The translations under genes were made by a program, and so were the position numbers. From positions 31,115-95,114 of the forward strand of contig DATAYM010000091.1 in the NCBI GenBank assembly GCA_036272595.1: 64,000 nt of DNA, read 5' to 3'. Shown here piece after piece: positions 26,599 to 34,274 of the stretch (position 1 is its first letter; each line of letters starts with the position of its first letter). The notes under the pieces were generated by a model. The model was given only the letters and a program-made list of their open reading frames with translations. It was not told the origin of the DNA and did not search any database. The DNA is from Poindextera sp036272595 (GTDB taxonomy: Bacteria > Pseudomonadota > Alphaproteobacteria > Caulobacterales > Caulobacteraceae).

Positions 26599-27642
26599 AT
26601 GGAGCTGAACGTGGGACGCGCCGCCGAGGGCTTCGAGCTTCCGCCGGGGGTCAGCCACCGGGCCTTCGACGCTCACGGGCTGCCGCTGATCCTCGAGCCC
26701 GTCGCCGGCTCGCCCCTGGCCTCCGACCCGACGGCGGTGCAGGCCTGGTACGCCGAGCATCACACGGCGCTCGAGGCGCTGCTGCCGACGAGCGGCGGGG
26801 TGGTGCTGCGCGGCTTCGCCATCCCCGACACGGCGTCGTTCAACGCCATGATCGAATGCTACGACACCGACCCGCACGGCTACGCCGGCGGCCTGACGCC
26901 GCGCAAGAACATCGCCGGCAAGGTGTTCGAGGCCTCGCGCGTCCCGGCCGACCAGAAGATCATCCTCCACCAGGAGATGGGCTATCTGCCCAACTATCCG
27001 AGGATGGTCGTGTTCTATTGCCTGGTTCCGGCGGCGAGCGGCGGCTGCACCACCATCGGCGACATCCGCCGCTTCCAGCGGCAGATCCCCGACGCCTTGA
27101 TGGCCTCCGTCCGCGAGCGCGGCGTGCTCTACCGCCGCAACTACCGCGCGCCAGGTCCGGAAGCCGATCCGATCAAGGCGCTCTTCCGGCGCGAGTGGAC
27201 CGACGTGCTGCAGGTGACCACCCGGGAGCAGGCCGAAGCGGCCTGCGCGGCCGTCGGCTGCGAGGCGGTCTGGGAAGACGACGGCTCGCTGTCCATGCGC
27301 TACCGGTCCCCCGGTTTCGTGCGGCATCCGGTCACCGGCGAGGAGGTCTGGTTCGCGCAGGTGCAGGGCATGCATTTCAACGAGGCGCGCCTGGAGGGCA
27401 ATTTCCCCATGCTGGCGGAAGCCTTCCCGGGCGGGCGGCCGCGGCCGATCGAGATCCTCTACGGCGACGGCGGCGACATCCCGGAGGCGCTGGTGACGCC
27501 GCTCTATCCCATCCTCGACGCCCTGGCGGTGAACCTCACCTACGAGCACGGCGATTTCATGCTGCTCGACAACATCTTCACCGCCCACGGCCGCGAGCGC
27601 TACACCGGGGAGCGGAACGTGCAGGTCGGCCTGGTGTTCTGA
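26599..27642 (+). CDS. TauD/TfdA-family Fe(II)/2-oxoglutarate dioxygenase
   Basis: 347 aa. The iron-binding facial triad is likely His and Glu in LHQEMGYLPNYP (about 130) and the distal His in DNIFTAHGRERYTG (about 325), with the following arginine for 2-oxoglutarate. The first pair is HxE rather than the HxD of TauD itself, a variant known from clavaminate synthase-like members. VVLRGFAIPD near residue 70 is a common TauD-fold phrase. The reaction would be hydroxylation, sometimes leading to ether or C-heteroatom cleavage. It is monocistronic, converging on the MFS gene. Confidence 0.86.
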   Translation: MELNVGRAAEGFELPPGVSHRAFDAHGLPLILEPVAGSPLASDPTAVQAWYAEHHTALEALLPTSGGVVLRGFAIPDTASFNAMIECYDTDPHGYAGGLTPRKNIAGKVFEASRVPADQKIILHQEMGYLPNYPRMVVFYCLVPAASGGCTTIGDIRRFQRQIPDALMASVRERGVLYRRNYRAPGPEADPIKALFRREWTDVLQVTTREQAEAACAAVGCEAVWEDDGSLSMRYRSPGFVRHPVTGEEVWFAQVQGMHFNEARLEGNFPMLAEAFPGGRPRPIEILYGDGGDIPEALVTPLYPILDALAVNLTYEHGDFMLLDNIFTAHGRERYTGERNVQVGLVF

Positions 27643-27664
27643 GCCGCCGAGGCGGCGCCCGGGA

Positions 27665-29017
27665 TCAGAGCGCGCCGGCCGCCAGGGACGCGGCGGGCGG
27701 CTGAGCCGGGCTCAGCGCCGCCTCATCGCCCTTCGCGGCGATCAGCCGGGCCATCGGCTTGCGCAGCGCCAGGACGCAGGCGGCCGCCAGCGGTCCGCAG
27801 ACCGCCGCCACGACGGCGATGCCGCCGCCGAGGTGGCTGGCCTGGTCGCCGGGCAGCAGCCGGGCCGCCAGCACGACAGCCGTCGGGCCGAGGGCGATGC
27901 CGGTCAGGGCGTTCCCGAGCAGGCCGGCGGCCAGCATTTCGCCGCGCAGCCGCGAGGGCACGGCCCACTGCACGCAAATGAACGGCATCACCCCCGTGCC
28001 CATGATGAAGATCATGCCGGCGCCGAAGAAGGCGAGGAAGCCGACGGCGCTGGGCGCCAGGGCGGCGGCCACCACAAGCGGAAAGCCGAGCATCAGCCCG
28101 CCCGCCAGCACCAGGTTCGGCGCGTCGGGCCGGCCCCGCGCGCTCCAGGCCTCGGCGATGCGCGGCGCCAGCAGCATGCCGGAGACGCCCATCACCATGC
28201 TGATCAGGCCGATGGAGATTCCGGCGTCGCCGGCGGCCCAGTGGAAGCGGCGCACGAGGTAGGTCGGCGCCCAGCCGCCGAGGCCATACACGATGACCTG
28301 GCCGATCGCGGCGGCGACGAACATCAGGAAGACCGGCGCGTAGGGCTTGCGGATCCAGGCGAAGGTCAGGCCCGGAGAGGCCGGCGCTGCATCTCGCTGG
28401 GGCTCCTTAACGGTCAGCGCCACCAAGGCGGCGAGCAGCAGGGCCGGCGCGCCAACCGCGAGGAAGACCGCCTGCCATGGCCGGACGAGCCCGGTCAGCG
28501 GCAGGACGATGCGCGGCAGGCCGGCGGCTGCGTTAACCGCCATGCCGCCGAGGATGTAGGCTCCCGTGGCGCCGGCCGCGCCGAACGCCATGTAGACGCT
28601 GCTGGCGTGAGCCCGGCGCTCGGGTGGGAAGAGGTCGCAGATCAGCGACAGGCTGGCCGGCGTCAGCGCCGCCTCGCCGATCGCAACGCCGATCCGCAGC
28701 GAGCAAAGCAGCCAGAAGGTCCCCGCCAGGCCCGATCCAAGCGTGCAGGCGCCCCAGACCACGGCGGCCGAAACCACCAGCCACTTGCGGTTGCCGATGT
28801 CGGCGACCCGTCCGAGCGGCAAGCCGACGACCGAATAGAACACCGCGAAGGCCGCGCCCATCAAAAGGCTGATCTGGGTGTCGTTGATGTGCAGGTCGTG
28901 GCGTAGCGGCTCGACCATGAGGTTCAGGATCAGCCGGTCGACACCGGCGACGACATAAAGCCCGCCAAGCACCACGACCGCGTACCAGCCGCTCCAGACG
29001 CTCCGAATCTCGCGCAC
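27665..29017 (-). CDS. Major facilitator superfamily transporter
   Basis: 450 aa with twelve hydrophobic segments. The loop between helices 2 and 3 shows LPLGRVADIGNRKWLV, the MFS A-motif form. The N-terminal helix YAVVVLGGLYVVAGVDRLILNL and general layout resemble the sugar-acid and aromatic-acid/spinster-like families. The predicted role is inner-membrane uptake or efflux of the compound processed by this island. Operator-like site C lies 35-52 bases upstream of its ATG. The C-terminal 35 residues are cytoplasmic and Ala/Pro-rich. Confidence 0.9.
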   Translation of the reverse strand: MREIRSVWSGWYAVVVLGGLYVVAGVDRLILNLMVEPLRHDLHINDTQISLLMGAAFAVFYSVVGLPLGRVADIGNRKWLVVSAAVVWGACTLGSGLAGTFWLLCSLRIGVAIGEAALTPASLSLICDLFPPERRAHASSVYMAFGAAGATGAYILGGMAVNAAAGLPRIVLPLTGLVRPWQAVFLAVGAPALLLAALVALTVKEPQRDAAPASPGLTFAWIRKPYAPVFLMFVAAAIGQVIVYGLGGWAPTYLVRRFHWAAGDAGISIGLISMVMGVSGMLLAPRIAEAWSARGRPDAPNLVLAGGLMLGFPLVVAAALAPSAVGFLAFFGAGMIFIMGTGVMPFICVQWAVPSRLRGEMLAAGLLGNALTGIALGPTAVVLAARLLPGDQASHLGGGIAVVAAVCGPLAAACVLALRKPMARLIAAKGDEAALSPAQPPAASLAAGAL

Positions 29018-29051
29018 CCCGCCCCCCTTGTTTTGGCGGCCGAGCCGCTCC

Positions 29052-29069
29052 TGACAAATATTATACTAA
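29052..29069. promoter_or_regulatory. Operator-like site C
   Basis: Minus strand TTAGTATAATATTTGTCA, upstream of the MFS gene. It shares TAGTRTAATA with sites A and B. Confidence 0.5.
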
Positions 29070-29154
29070 TTGACGCGGGGCAAACGTCATCGCCGGGCGG
29101 GGCGGAGCAAAACCCGCGCCGAAGTTTCCGCGTGACTCCGGCTTCGCCTTGGAT

Positions 29155-29172
29155 ATAGGATAATAATTATTC
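29155..29172. promoter_or_regulatory. Operator-like site D
   Basis: ATAGGATAATAATTATTC, part of the near-palindrome GGATAATAATTATTCC. It ends 16 bases before the GTG of the first acyl-CoA dehydrogenase gene, so a bound repressor would cover the ribosome-binding region. Confidence 0.55.
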
Positions 29173-29188
29173 CAATGGAGCGGGATCG

Positions 29189-30211
29189 GTGCGCGCGGTT
29201 CTCAACGAAGAACAGGAGATGCTGAAGGGCACGGCGATGCGGATCGCCGCATCGGCGGCCGTCACGACGCCCGCGGACCTGGCCCGGATCGACCGCGACG
29301 CGGCCTGGAGCGAACTGGCCAAGGCCGGTCTCCTCGGCATGCGCCTGCGTGACGACCAGGGCGCGCCGATGACTTCCGGCGTCGAACTGATGCTGGTCGC
29401 CCAGAGCCTGGGCGAGGCGCTGTCGCCGAGCCCGTTCATCGGCGTCGCCCTCGCCTGTGAACTGCTGGCGCTGGCCGAGGCCCCGGCCGAATGCCTCGCC
29501 GATATCGCCGAGGGCCGCGTTCGCTACAGCCTGCTCCTCGGCGCCCGACTCGAGGGCCCGGCCGATGGCCTGAGCGGCGCCTTCTGCCTCGATGCGGAGG
29601 GGGTCGCCTACGGATTGGCGATCAGCGGCTCGCAGCTCATGCGCGTCGGTCTCGATCCCGGCGCGGCGCGGGACGGCGTCGACCTGACCCGCCGGGTCGG
29701 AATGCTCCCGGCCCCGGGCGCGGCGGCCGAGCCGGTCGGGCGGCCGATGACGCCCGCCGATCTCCAGCGCTGGACAGCCCTGGCGCTGACCCTGGTCTGC
29801 GCGGACATCGTCGGCGTGCTGAGCGCGGGCCTGACGCGGCTGGTCGATTATTCCAAGACGCGCATCCAGTACGGCGCCCCGATCGGGTCCTTCCAGGCCG
29901 TGCAGCACATGTGCGCCGAGATGCTGGTGGACACGCAAGCGGCGGCCAGCCTGGTCAACTACGCCGCCTGGAGCATCGACGCGCTGGCGCCGGAAGAGGC
30001 CCTGATGGCCGCCCGCACCGCCAAGGGCTATTGCGGTCCGGTGGCGCAGAAGGTCAGCGAGACCTTGATGCAGGCCTATGGCGGAATCGGCCAGGTCTGG
30101 GACCACGAGGGCCATCTGCGCGCCCGGCGCGCCATGTTCGACCGCAAGCTGTTCGGCGACGAGCACCACCAGTTGCTCGAGATCGCCGCCGCGCGGATGG
30201 GACGGGCCTGA
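29189..30211 (+). CDS. Acyl-CoA dehydrogenase, small-subunit type (pair 1)
   Basis: 340 aa from a GTG start supported by GGAG eight bases upstream; the nearby ATG at 29175 is out of frame. The N-terminal helical domain is followed by a shortened beta domain and the C-terminal four-helix domain with RIQYGAPIGSFQAVQH (about 230) and an AYGGIGQVWDHEGHLRARR end. The FAD-domain motifs of full-size enzymes are weak. This design matches the smaller partner of heteromeric acyl-CoA dehydrogenases known from steroid and other alicyclic degradation. The TGA overlaps the next ATG (TGATG), strongly suggesting a complex with the 377-aa protein downstream. Confidence 0.87.
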   Translation: MRAVLNEEQEMLKGTAMRIAASAAVTTPADLARIDRDAAWSELAKAGLLGMRLRDDQGAPMTSGVELMLVAQSLGEALSPSPFIGVALACELLALAEAPAECLADIAEGRVRYSLLLGARLEGPADGLSGAFCLDAEGVAYGLAISGSQLMRVGLDPGAARDGVDLTRRVGMLPAPGAAAEPVGRPMTPADLQRWTALALTLVCADIVGVLSAGLTRLVDYSKTRIQYGAPIGSFQAVQHMCAEMLVDTQAAASLVNYAAWSIDALAPEEALMAARTAKGYCGPVAQKVSETLMQAYGGIGQVWDHEGHLRARRAMFDRKLFGDEHHQLLEIAAARMGRA

Positions 30212-31344
30212 TGGACTATTTCGAGACAGCGGCCGAAACGGAGTTCCGCCTGAAGGTTCGCGACTGGCTGGCCGGCAACGCGCCGAAGAATTGGCGCGCC
30301 GAGGCGAAGACCGACGCGGAGATGGGCCCGCTCCTCCGCCGCTGGCAGCGCACGCTTTACGACGGGGGCTTCGTCGGCGTCACCTGGCCGGTGGAATACG
30401 GCGGCCGGGGCCTTGGTCCCACCTACGAGGCGATCCTCAACGATGAGTTGGGCAAGGCCGACACGCCGCGGATCTCGTTCCACAACTATCTCGGCCGGGC
30501 GCTGTTCACCTACGGGACCGAGGCGCAGAAACAGCGGTTCCTGCCGCCGATGCTGCGCGGCGACATCCAGTGGTGCCAGGGCTTCTCAGAGCCGAACGCC
30601 GGCTCCGACCTCGCCTCGCTGCGCACCTTCGCCGAGCTGAAGGGCGACCGCTACGTGGTCAACGGGCAGAAGCTCTGGACCAGCGGCGCCCAGCACGCCG
30701 ACTGGTGCGTGCTGCTGGTCAGGACCGACCGTGAAGCCGCCAAGCACCGCGGCATCAGCTGCCTGCTGACACCGGTCACCGTTCCGGGCGTCACCATCCG
30801 CCCGATCCGCATTTCCGACGGCCAGCCGGAAACCTGCGAGATGTTCTTCGACGACGTCGAGGTGCCGGCCGACCAGCGGATCGGGGATGAGGGCGCCGGG
30901 TGGCGGATCGCCATGACCGTGCTGGCCTACGAGCGCGGCCCGGCCGACATCGGCCTGATCGCCACCTTCCAGACGGCGCTGCGGCGCCTTGAAGCCATGG
31001 CCGTCGAGCGCGGGCTGGCGCGGGACGCCGAAACGCGCAAGGCGATCTCCCGCGTCTATGTGCTGGGCGAGGCGCTTCGATTGAATGTGGTGGAGCAGCT
31101 CTCCCAGCGTAGCGCCGGCAGGCCGCCCGGCCCCGAGGGCTCGGTGGCGCGGCTGCTGCTCACCCAGGCCGAACAGGCCTTGCGGACGCTGGAATTGGAC
31201 ATCGCCGGCGCGGCCGCCTTCACCGACCCCGAGGACGGCGCCTTCGCCAGTTATCTGCGATCGCGGACGATCAGCATTTTCGGCGGCACCTCGCAAATCC
31301 AGAAGAACATCCTCGCCCAGCAAGTGCTCGGAATGCCGAGATAG
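30211..31344 (+). CDS. Acyl-CoA dehydrogenase, large-subunit type (pair 1)
   Basis: 377 aa. The FAD and substrate signature WCQGFSEPNAGSDLASLRT (about 120) and the NGQKLWTSGAQHADW segment are typical. The C-terminus has SIFGGTSQIQKNILAQQVLG, with glycines where single-gene medium-chain enzymes carry the YEGT catalytic glutamate, so the base must be elsewhere, as in other long-chain and heteromeric types. The enzyme would introduce an alpha-beta double bond into a CoA thioester, passing electrons to ETF. It is translationally coupled to the small partner upstream. Confidence 0.9.
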   Translation: MDYFETAAETEFRLKVRDWLAGNAPKNWRAEAKTDAEMGPLLRRWQRTLYDGGFVGVTWPVEYGGRGLGPTYEAILNDELGKADTPRISFHNYLGRALFTYGTEAQKQRFLPPMLRGDIQWCQGFSEPNAGSDLASLRTFAELKGDRYVVNGQKLWTSGAQHADWCVLLVRTDREAAKHRGISCLLTPVTVPGVTIRPIRISDGQPETCEMFFDDVEVPADQRIGDEGAGWRIAMTVLAYERGPADIGLIATFQTALRRLEAMAVERGLARDAETRKAISRVYVLGEALRLNVVEQLSQRSAGRPPGPEGSVARLLLTQAEQALRTLELDIAGAAAFTDPEDGAFASYLRSRTISIFGGTSQIQKNILAQQVLGMPR

Positions 31345-31369
31345 GGTCGGGGAGGGGAGGAAAAACACC

Positions 31370-32512
31370 ATGGACTTTGACTGGAGCCCGGAAGACGCCG
31401 CCTTCCGCCGTGATCTGACCGCCTTTCTGGAGGCGGAGCTGCCCGAGGATTTCGACGCCTTCGCCCTGGAACCGCCGGAGCAGAAGCGTTTCTCCAAGGA
31501 TTTCGCCGCCAAGCTCGCCGAGCGACGCTGGCTGACGCCCGCCTGGCCCCGCGAATACGGCGGGCTTGAGCAATCGGCTTGGCAGCAGCTGATCCTCAGC
31601 GAAGAGATGGTCGCCCACGGCGAGCCCAGGACCGCGCAGTACATGTGCGTGAACTGGGTCGGCCCGGCGCTGATCATGGCCGGGACGGAAGAGCAGAAGG
31701 CCTATCACCTGCAGCGCATCAGCAGCGGCGACGTTGTCTGGTGCCAGGGATTCTCCGAGCCCGGCGCCGGTTCGGACCTGGCCAACCTCAGGACCAAGGC
31801 GGTCTGGGACGGCGAGGCCTATGTGATCACCGGCGAGAAGATCTGGACCTCCTACGCCGACACGGCCGACTTCTGCTTCCTGCTGGCCAGGACCGACCCG
31901 GACGCGCGCAAGCACCACGGCATCTCCATCTTCCTGGTGCCCACCGACGCGCCCGGCCTGACGATCAGCGAGATCCCCTCGGTCTTCCCGAAAGGCGCGT
32001 TCAACCAGTGCGTCTTCAACGAGGTGCGCGCGCCGGAGAGCTGGAGACTTGGTCCCGAGAACGGCGGCTGGCCGATCATCCGCAAGCTCTTGGTCAACGA
32101 GCGGGTGGGCGTCGCCCGCTTCCGCCGCGCGGCGACGACGCTCGATCGGGTGGCGCAGGCGGCCAGGCAAGCGGGCCTGCTCGAAGACCCGATGGTCTGC
32201 GAAGCGATCGCCAAGGCGCAGGCGGCCTGCGACGCCGCGCGCGTGCTGATCTACCGGGTGGTGGACGAGCGCGCCAGGCAGCTGGCGCCCGACCTCACCG
32301 CCTATGTCTACCGCGTCGCCACCATCCGCGCCGAGCGCGCGGTCTATGAGGCGACGATCCAGGTGGAAGGGGCGGGAGGGCTGCTCAAGGGCAGCTGGAG
32401 CGCCACCCAGTTCGGCCACGCGCTGGCGTCGGGAACCGCGACCGGCACGCTCGAAATGCAACTCAATCTGATCGCCCGCGAAGTGATCGGCGCGGCGGCG
32501 GCCGGGAGGTGA
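31370..32512 (+). CDS. Acyl-CoA dehydrogenase, large-subunit type (pair 2)
   Basis: 380 aa. A strong purine-rich ribosome site (GGAGGGGAGG) precedes the ATG. The motifs WCQGFSEPGAGSDLANLRT (about 125) and ITGEKIWTSYADTADF are clear. The C-terminal SGTATGTLEMQLNLIAREVIG replaces the usual YGGTSEIQ motif but keeps a Gly-Thr-x-Glu pattern. It is followed four bases after its stop by another small acyl-CoA dehydrogenase gene, with which it probably forms a second hetero-oligomer. It probably acts on a later CoA intermediate than pair 1; the order is inferred. Confidence 0.9.
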   Translation: MDFDWSPEDAAFRRDLTAFLEAELPEDFDAFALEPPEQKRFSKDFAAKLAERRWLTPAWPREYGGLEQSAWQQLILSEEMVAHGEPRTAQYMCVNWVGPALIMAGTEEQKAYHLQRISSGDVVWCQGFSEPGAGSDLANLRTKAVWDGEAYVITGEKIWTSYADTADFCFLLARTDPDARKHHGISIFLVPTDAPGLTISEIPSVFPKGAFNQCVFNEVRAPESWRLGPENGGWPIIRKLLVNERVGVARFRRAATTLDRVAQAARQAGLLEDPMVCEAIAKAQAACDAARVLIYRVVDERARQLAPDLTAYVYRVATIRAERAVYEATIQVEGAGGLLKGSWSATQFGHALASGTATGTLEMQLNLIAREVIGAAAAGR

Positions 32513-32516
32513 TCCG

Positions 32517-33443
32517 ATGGACATGCAACTGAATGAAACCCAGCGCGTGATCGAGGACGCCTGTCTCAAGCTGCTTGAGCAGCGGGCAGGGCCGGGCCGC
32601 GCCCGCGAACTGCGCAAGACGGACGACTTCGACGCTCGCCTGATGATCGAACTCGAGGAGGCGGGTTTCCTCGACCTGTTCCACGAGCCGGAGGCCGGGC
32701 CGCTGGTCGCCGCCCTGGTCACCGAGTGGGCCGCCAAGGCCGCGGCGCTCGCCCCGGTGGCCCAGCGCCTGCTGGTTGCGCCCGCGGTGATGGACGACAA
32801 GCCGCCGGCGCTGGTCGCCGTCGCCGACGCCGCGGAGCTGCGCGCGGTGCGTTTCGCCGCCGAAGCCGACATCCTGATCCTGGTGGATGGGGACGAGGCG
32901 CGCGTCGCCGGCCGCGGCGCCTTCGAGGCGATCCCGGCGCGCACCAAGTTCGGCTATCCGATGGCCACGGTTTCAGGCGTGCGCGGCTCGCCCCTGGCGC
33001 CGGGCGCCGGGGCCGTGGTGAAGCGCTGGTGGCGGGTGGCCCTCGCCGCGGAGATCGCCGGCGCGGCGCGGGCGGCGGTGGACCTGACCATCCGCTACCT
33101 GCAGGACCGCGTCCAGTTCGACCGCCCGATCGCCAGCTACCAGGCGATCCAGCACCGCCTGGTCGAGTGCCACGTGCTGGCCGACGCCGCGCAGTGGGCG
33201 GCGCGGGAAGCGGCCTTCCAAGGCGCCCCGCCGGACCTCGCCGCCAGCGCCGCGATCACCGCCTGCGAGGCGGCGCACCGGATCTTCTACGAGCTGCATC
33301 AGCTCACCGGCGCGATCGGCTTCACCACCGAATACGACCTGCACCTCTACACCATGCGGCTGCAGGCCTTGCGCCTCGAAATGCGTGGAATCCGGGGCCA
33401 CGCCCGCGCCCTCGTCGACGCGCGCTGGCCGGCCGAAAGCTGA
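32517..33443 (+). CDS. Acyl-CoA dehydrogenase, small-subunit type (pair 2)
   Basis: 308 aa, clearly shorter than the usual 380-400. The N-terminal helical domain (MQLNETQRVIEDACLKLLEQR) and C-terminal helical domain (RVQFDRPIASYQAIQHRLVE, about 200; LTGAIGFTTEYDLHLYTMR near the end) are intact. The central beta domain is reduced to about 60 residues and lacks the WCQGFSEP-type FAD contact seen in its neighbour. This is consistent with a partner subunit in an alpha2beta2 enzyme. The next gene, a crotonase, begins 19 bases later. Confidence 0.86.
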   Translation: MDMQLNETQRVIEDACLKLLEQRAGPGRARELRKTDDFDARLMIELEEAGFLDLFHEPEAGPLVAALVTEWAAKAAALAPVAQRLLVAPAVMDDKPPALVAVADAAELRAVRFAAEADILILVDGDEARVAGRGAFEAIPARTKFGYPMATVSGVRGSPLAPGAGAVVKRWWRVALAAEIAGAARAAVDLTIRYLQDRVQFDRPIASYQAIQHRLVECHVLADAAQWAAREAAFQGAPPDLAASAAITACEAAHRIFYELHQLTGAIGFTTEYDLHLYTMRLQALRLEMRGIRGHARALVDARWPAES

Positions 33444-33462
33444 GAAGAAGGCGACCCTGAGG

Positions 33463-34272
33463 ATGACATCGTACGACACCTTCGCCAGCGTGCTGGCCAG
33501 CAAGGAGGGGCATGTGCTGACCGTGTCTCTCAACCGGCCGGCCCAGCGCAACGCCATCAACGCCGAGGTTCACGAGAGCCTGCGCCAGATCCTGGCGCTG
33601 GCGGCCGCGGACGACGAGGTGCGCGTCATCGTCCTGCGCGGCGAAGGCAAGGCCTTCTGCGCCGGCGGCGACGTCAACACCATGGAGGGCGCCGGCGACG
33701 GCCCGGGGCCGAGCCCCGCGCTGACGGTGCGCTCAACGCTGGACGCGGCGCGGATGCTCGACATGCTGCTCGCCGTGCCGCAGCCGATCGTCTGCGCCGT
33801 CCACGGGTTCGCCATGGGCCTCGGCGCGACCATCGCCCTGCTCTGCGATGTCGTGGTGATGGCGGAGGACGCCCAGATCGCCGACACCCACGTCAATATC
33901 GGCCTGGTCGCCGGCGACGGCGGCGCGGTGCTCTGGCCGCTGCTCGCTCCGCTCGGCGCGGTCAAGTGGAGCCTCCTGACCGGCGAGCGCATCTCCGGCG
34001 TCGAGGCGGCGCGTCTCGGCCTGGCGCTGAAGGCCGTGCCGGCCGCCGAACTCGACGCGGAGGCGCAGGCGCTCGCGGGCCGGCTGGCGCAGTTGGCGCC
34101 GCTCGCCGTGCGCGGCACCAAGGAGACCCTGAACAGGATCATCCGTGATCGGATCAACCTGGTTCTCGATACCGGGCTGCTGCTGGAAGGCGCGACCTTC
34201 GTCAGCGAAGACCATCGCGAGGCGGTCAGCGCCTTCATGGCCAAGCGGCCGGCTACTTTCGTGGGGCGCTGA
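33463..34272 (+). CDS. Enoyl-CoA hydratase/isomerase family protein
   Basis: 269 aa. Crotonase-fold landmarks are VSLNRPAQRNAIN at the N-terminus, the oxyanion-hole segment FCAGGDVNTME (about 65), VHGFAMGLGATIALLCDVVVM (about 110) and THVNIGLVAGDGGAVLWPLL (about 145). It probably hydrates the enoyl-CoA made by one of the preceding dehydrogenases; isomerase or hydrolase chemistry is possible in this superfamily. It lies within the same plus-strand operon (29189-36934). The ATG at 33463 has GAGG immediately before it. Confidence 0.88.
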   Translation: MTSYDTFASVLASKEGHVLTVSLNRPAQRNAINAEVHESLRQILALAAADDEVRVIVLRGEGKAFCAGGDVNTMEGAGDGPGPSPALTVRSTLDAARMLDMLLAVPQPIVCAVHGFAMGLGATIALLCDVVVMAEDAQIADTHVNIGLVAGDGGAVLWPLLAPLGAVKWSLLTGERISGVEAARLGLALKAVPAAELDAEAQALAGRLAQLAPLAVRGTKETLNRIIRDRINLVLDTGLLLEGATFVSEDHREAVSAFMAKRPATFVGR

Positions 34273-34274
34273 GC

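Noticed and set aside
27643..27664. GCCGCC...GGCGGC hairpin between the dioxygenase and MFS genes
   Set aside because: The stem is short with no T-run on either side. Such inverted text is common at this base composition.
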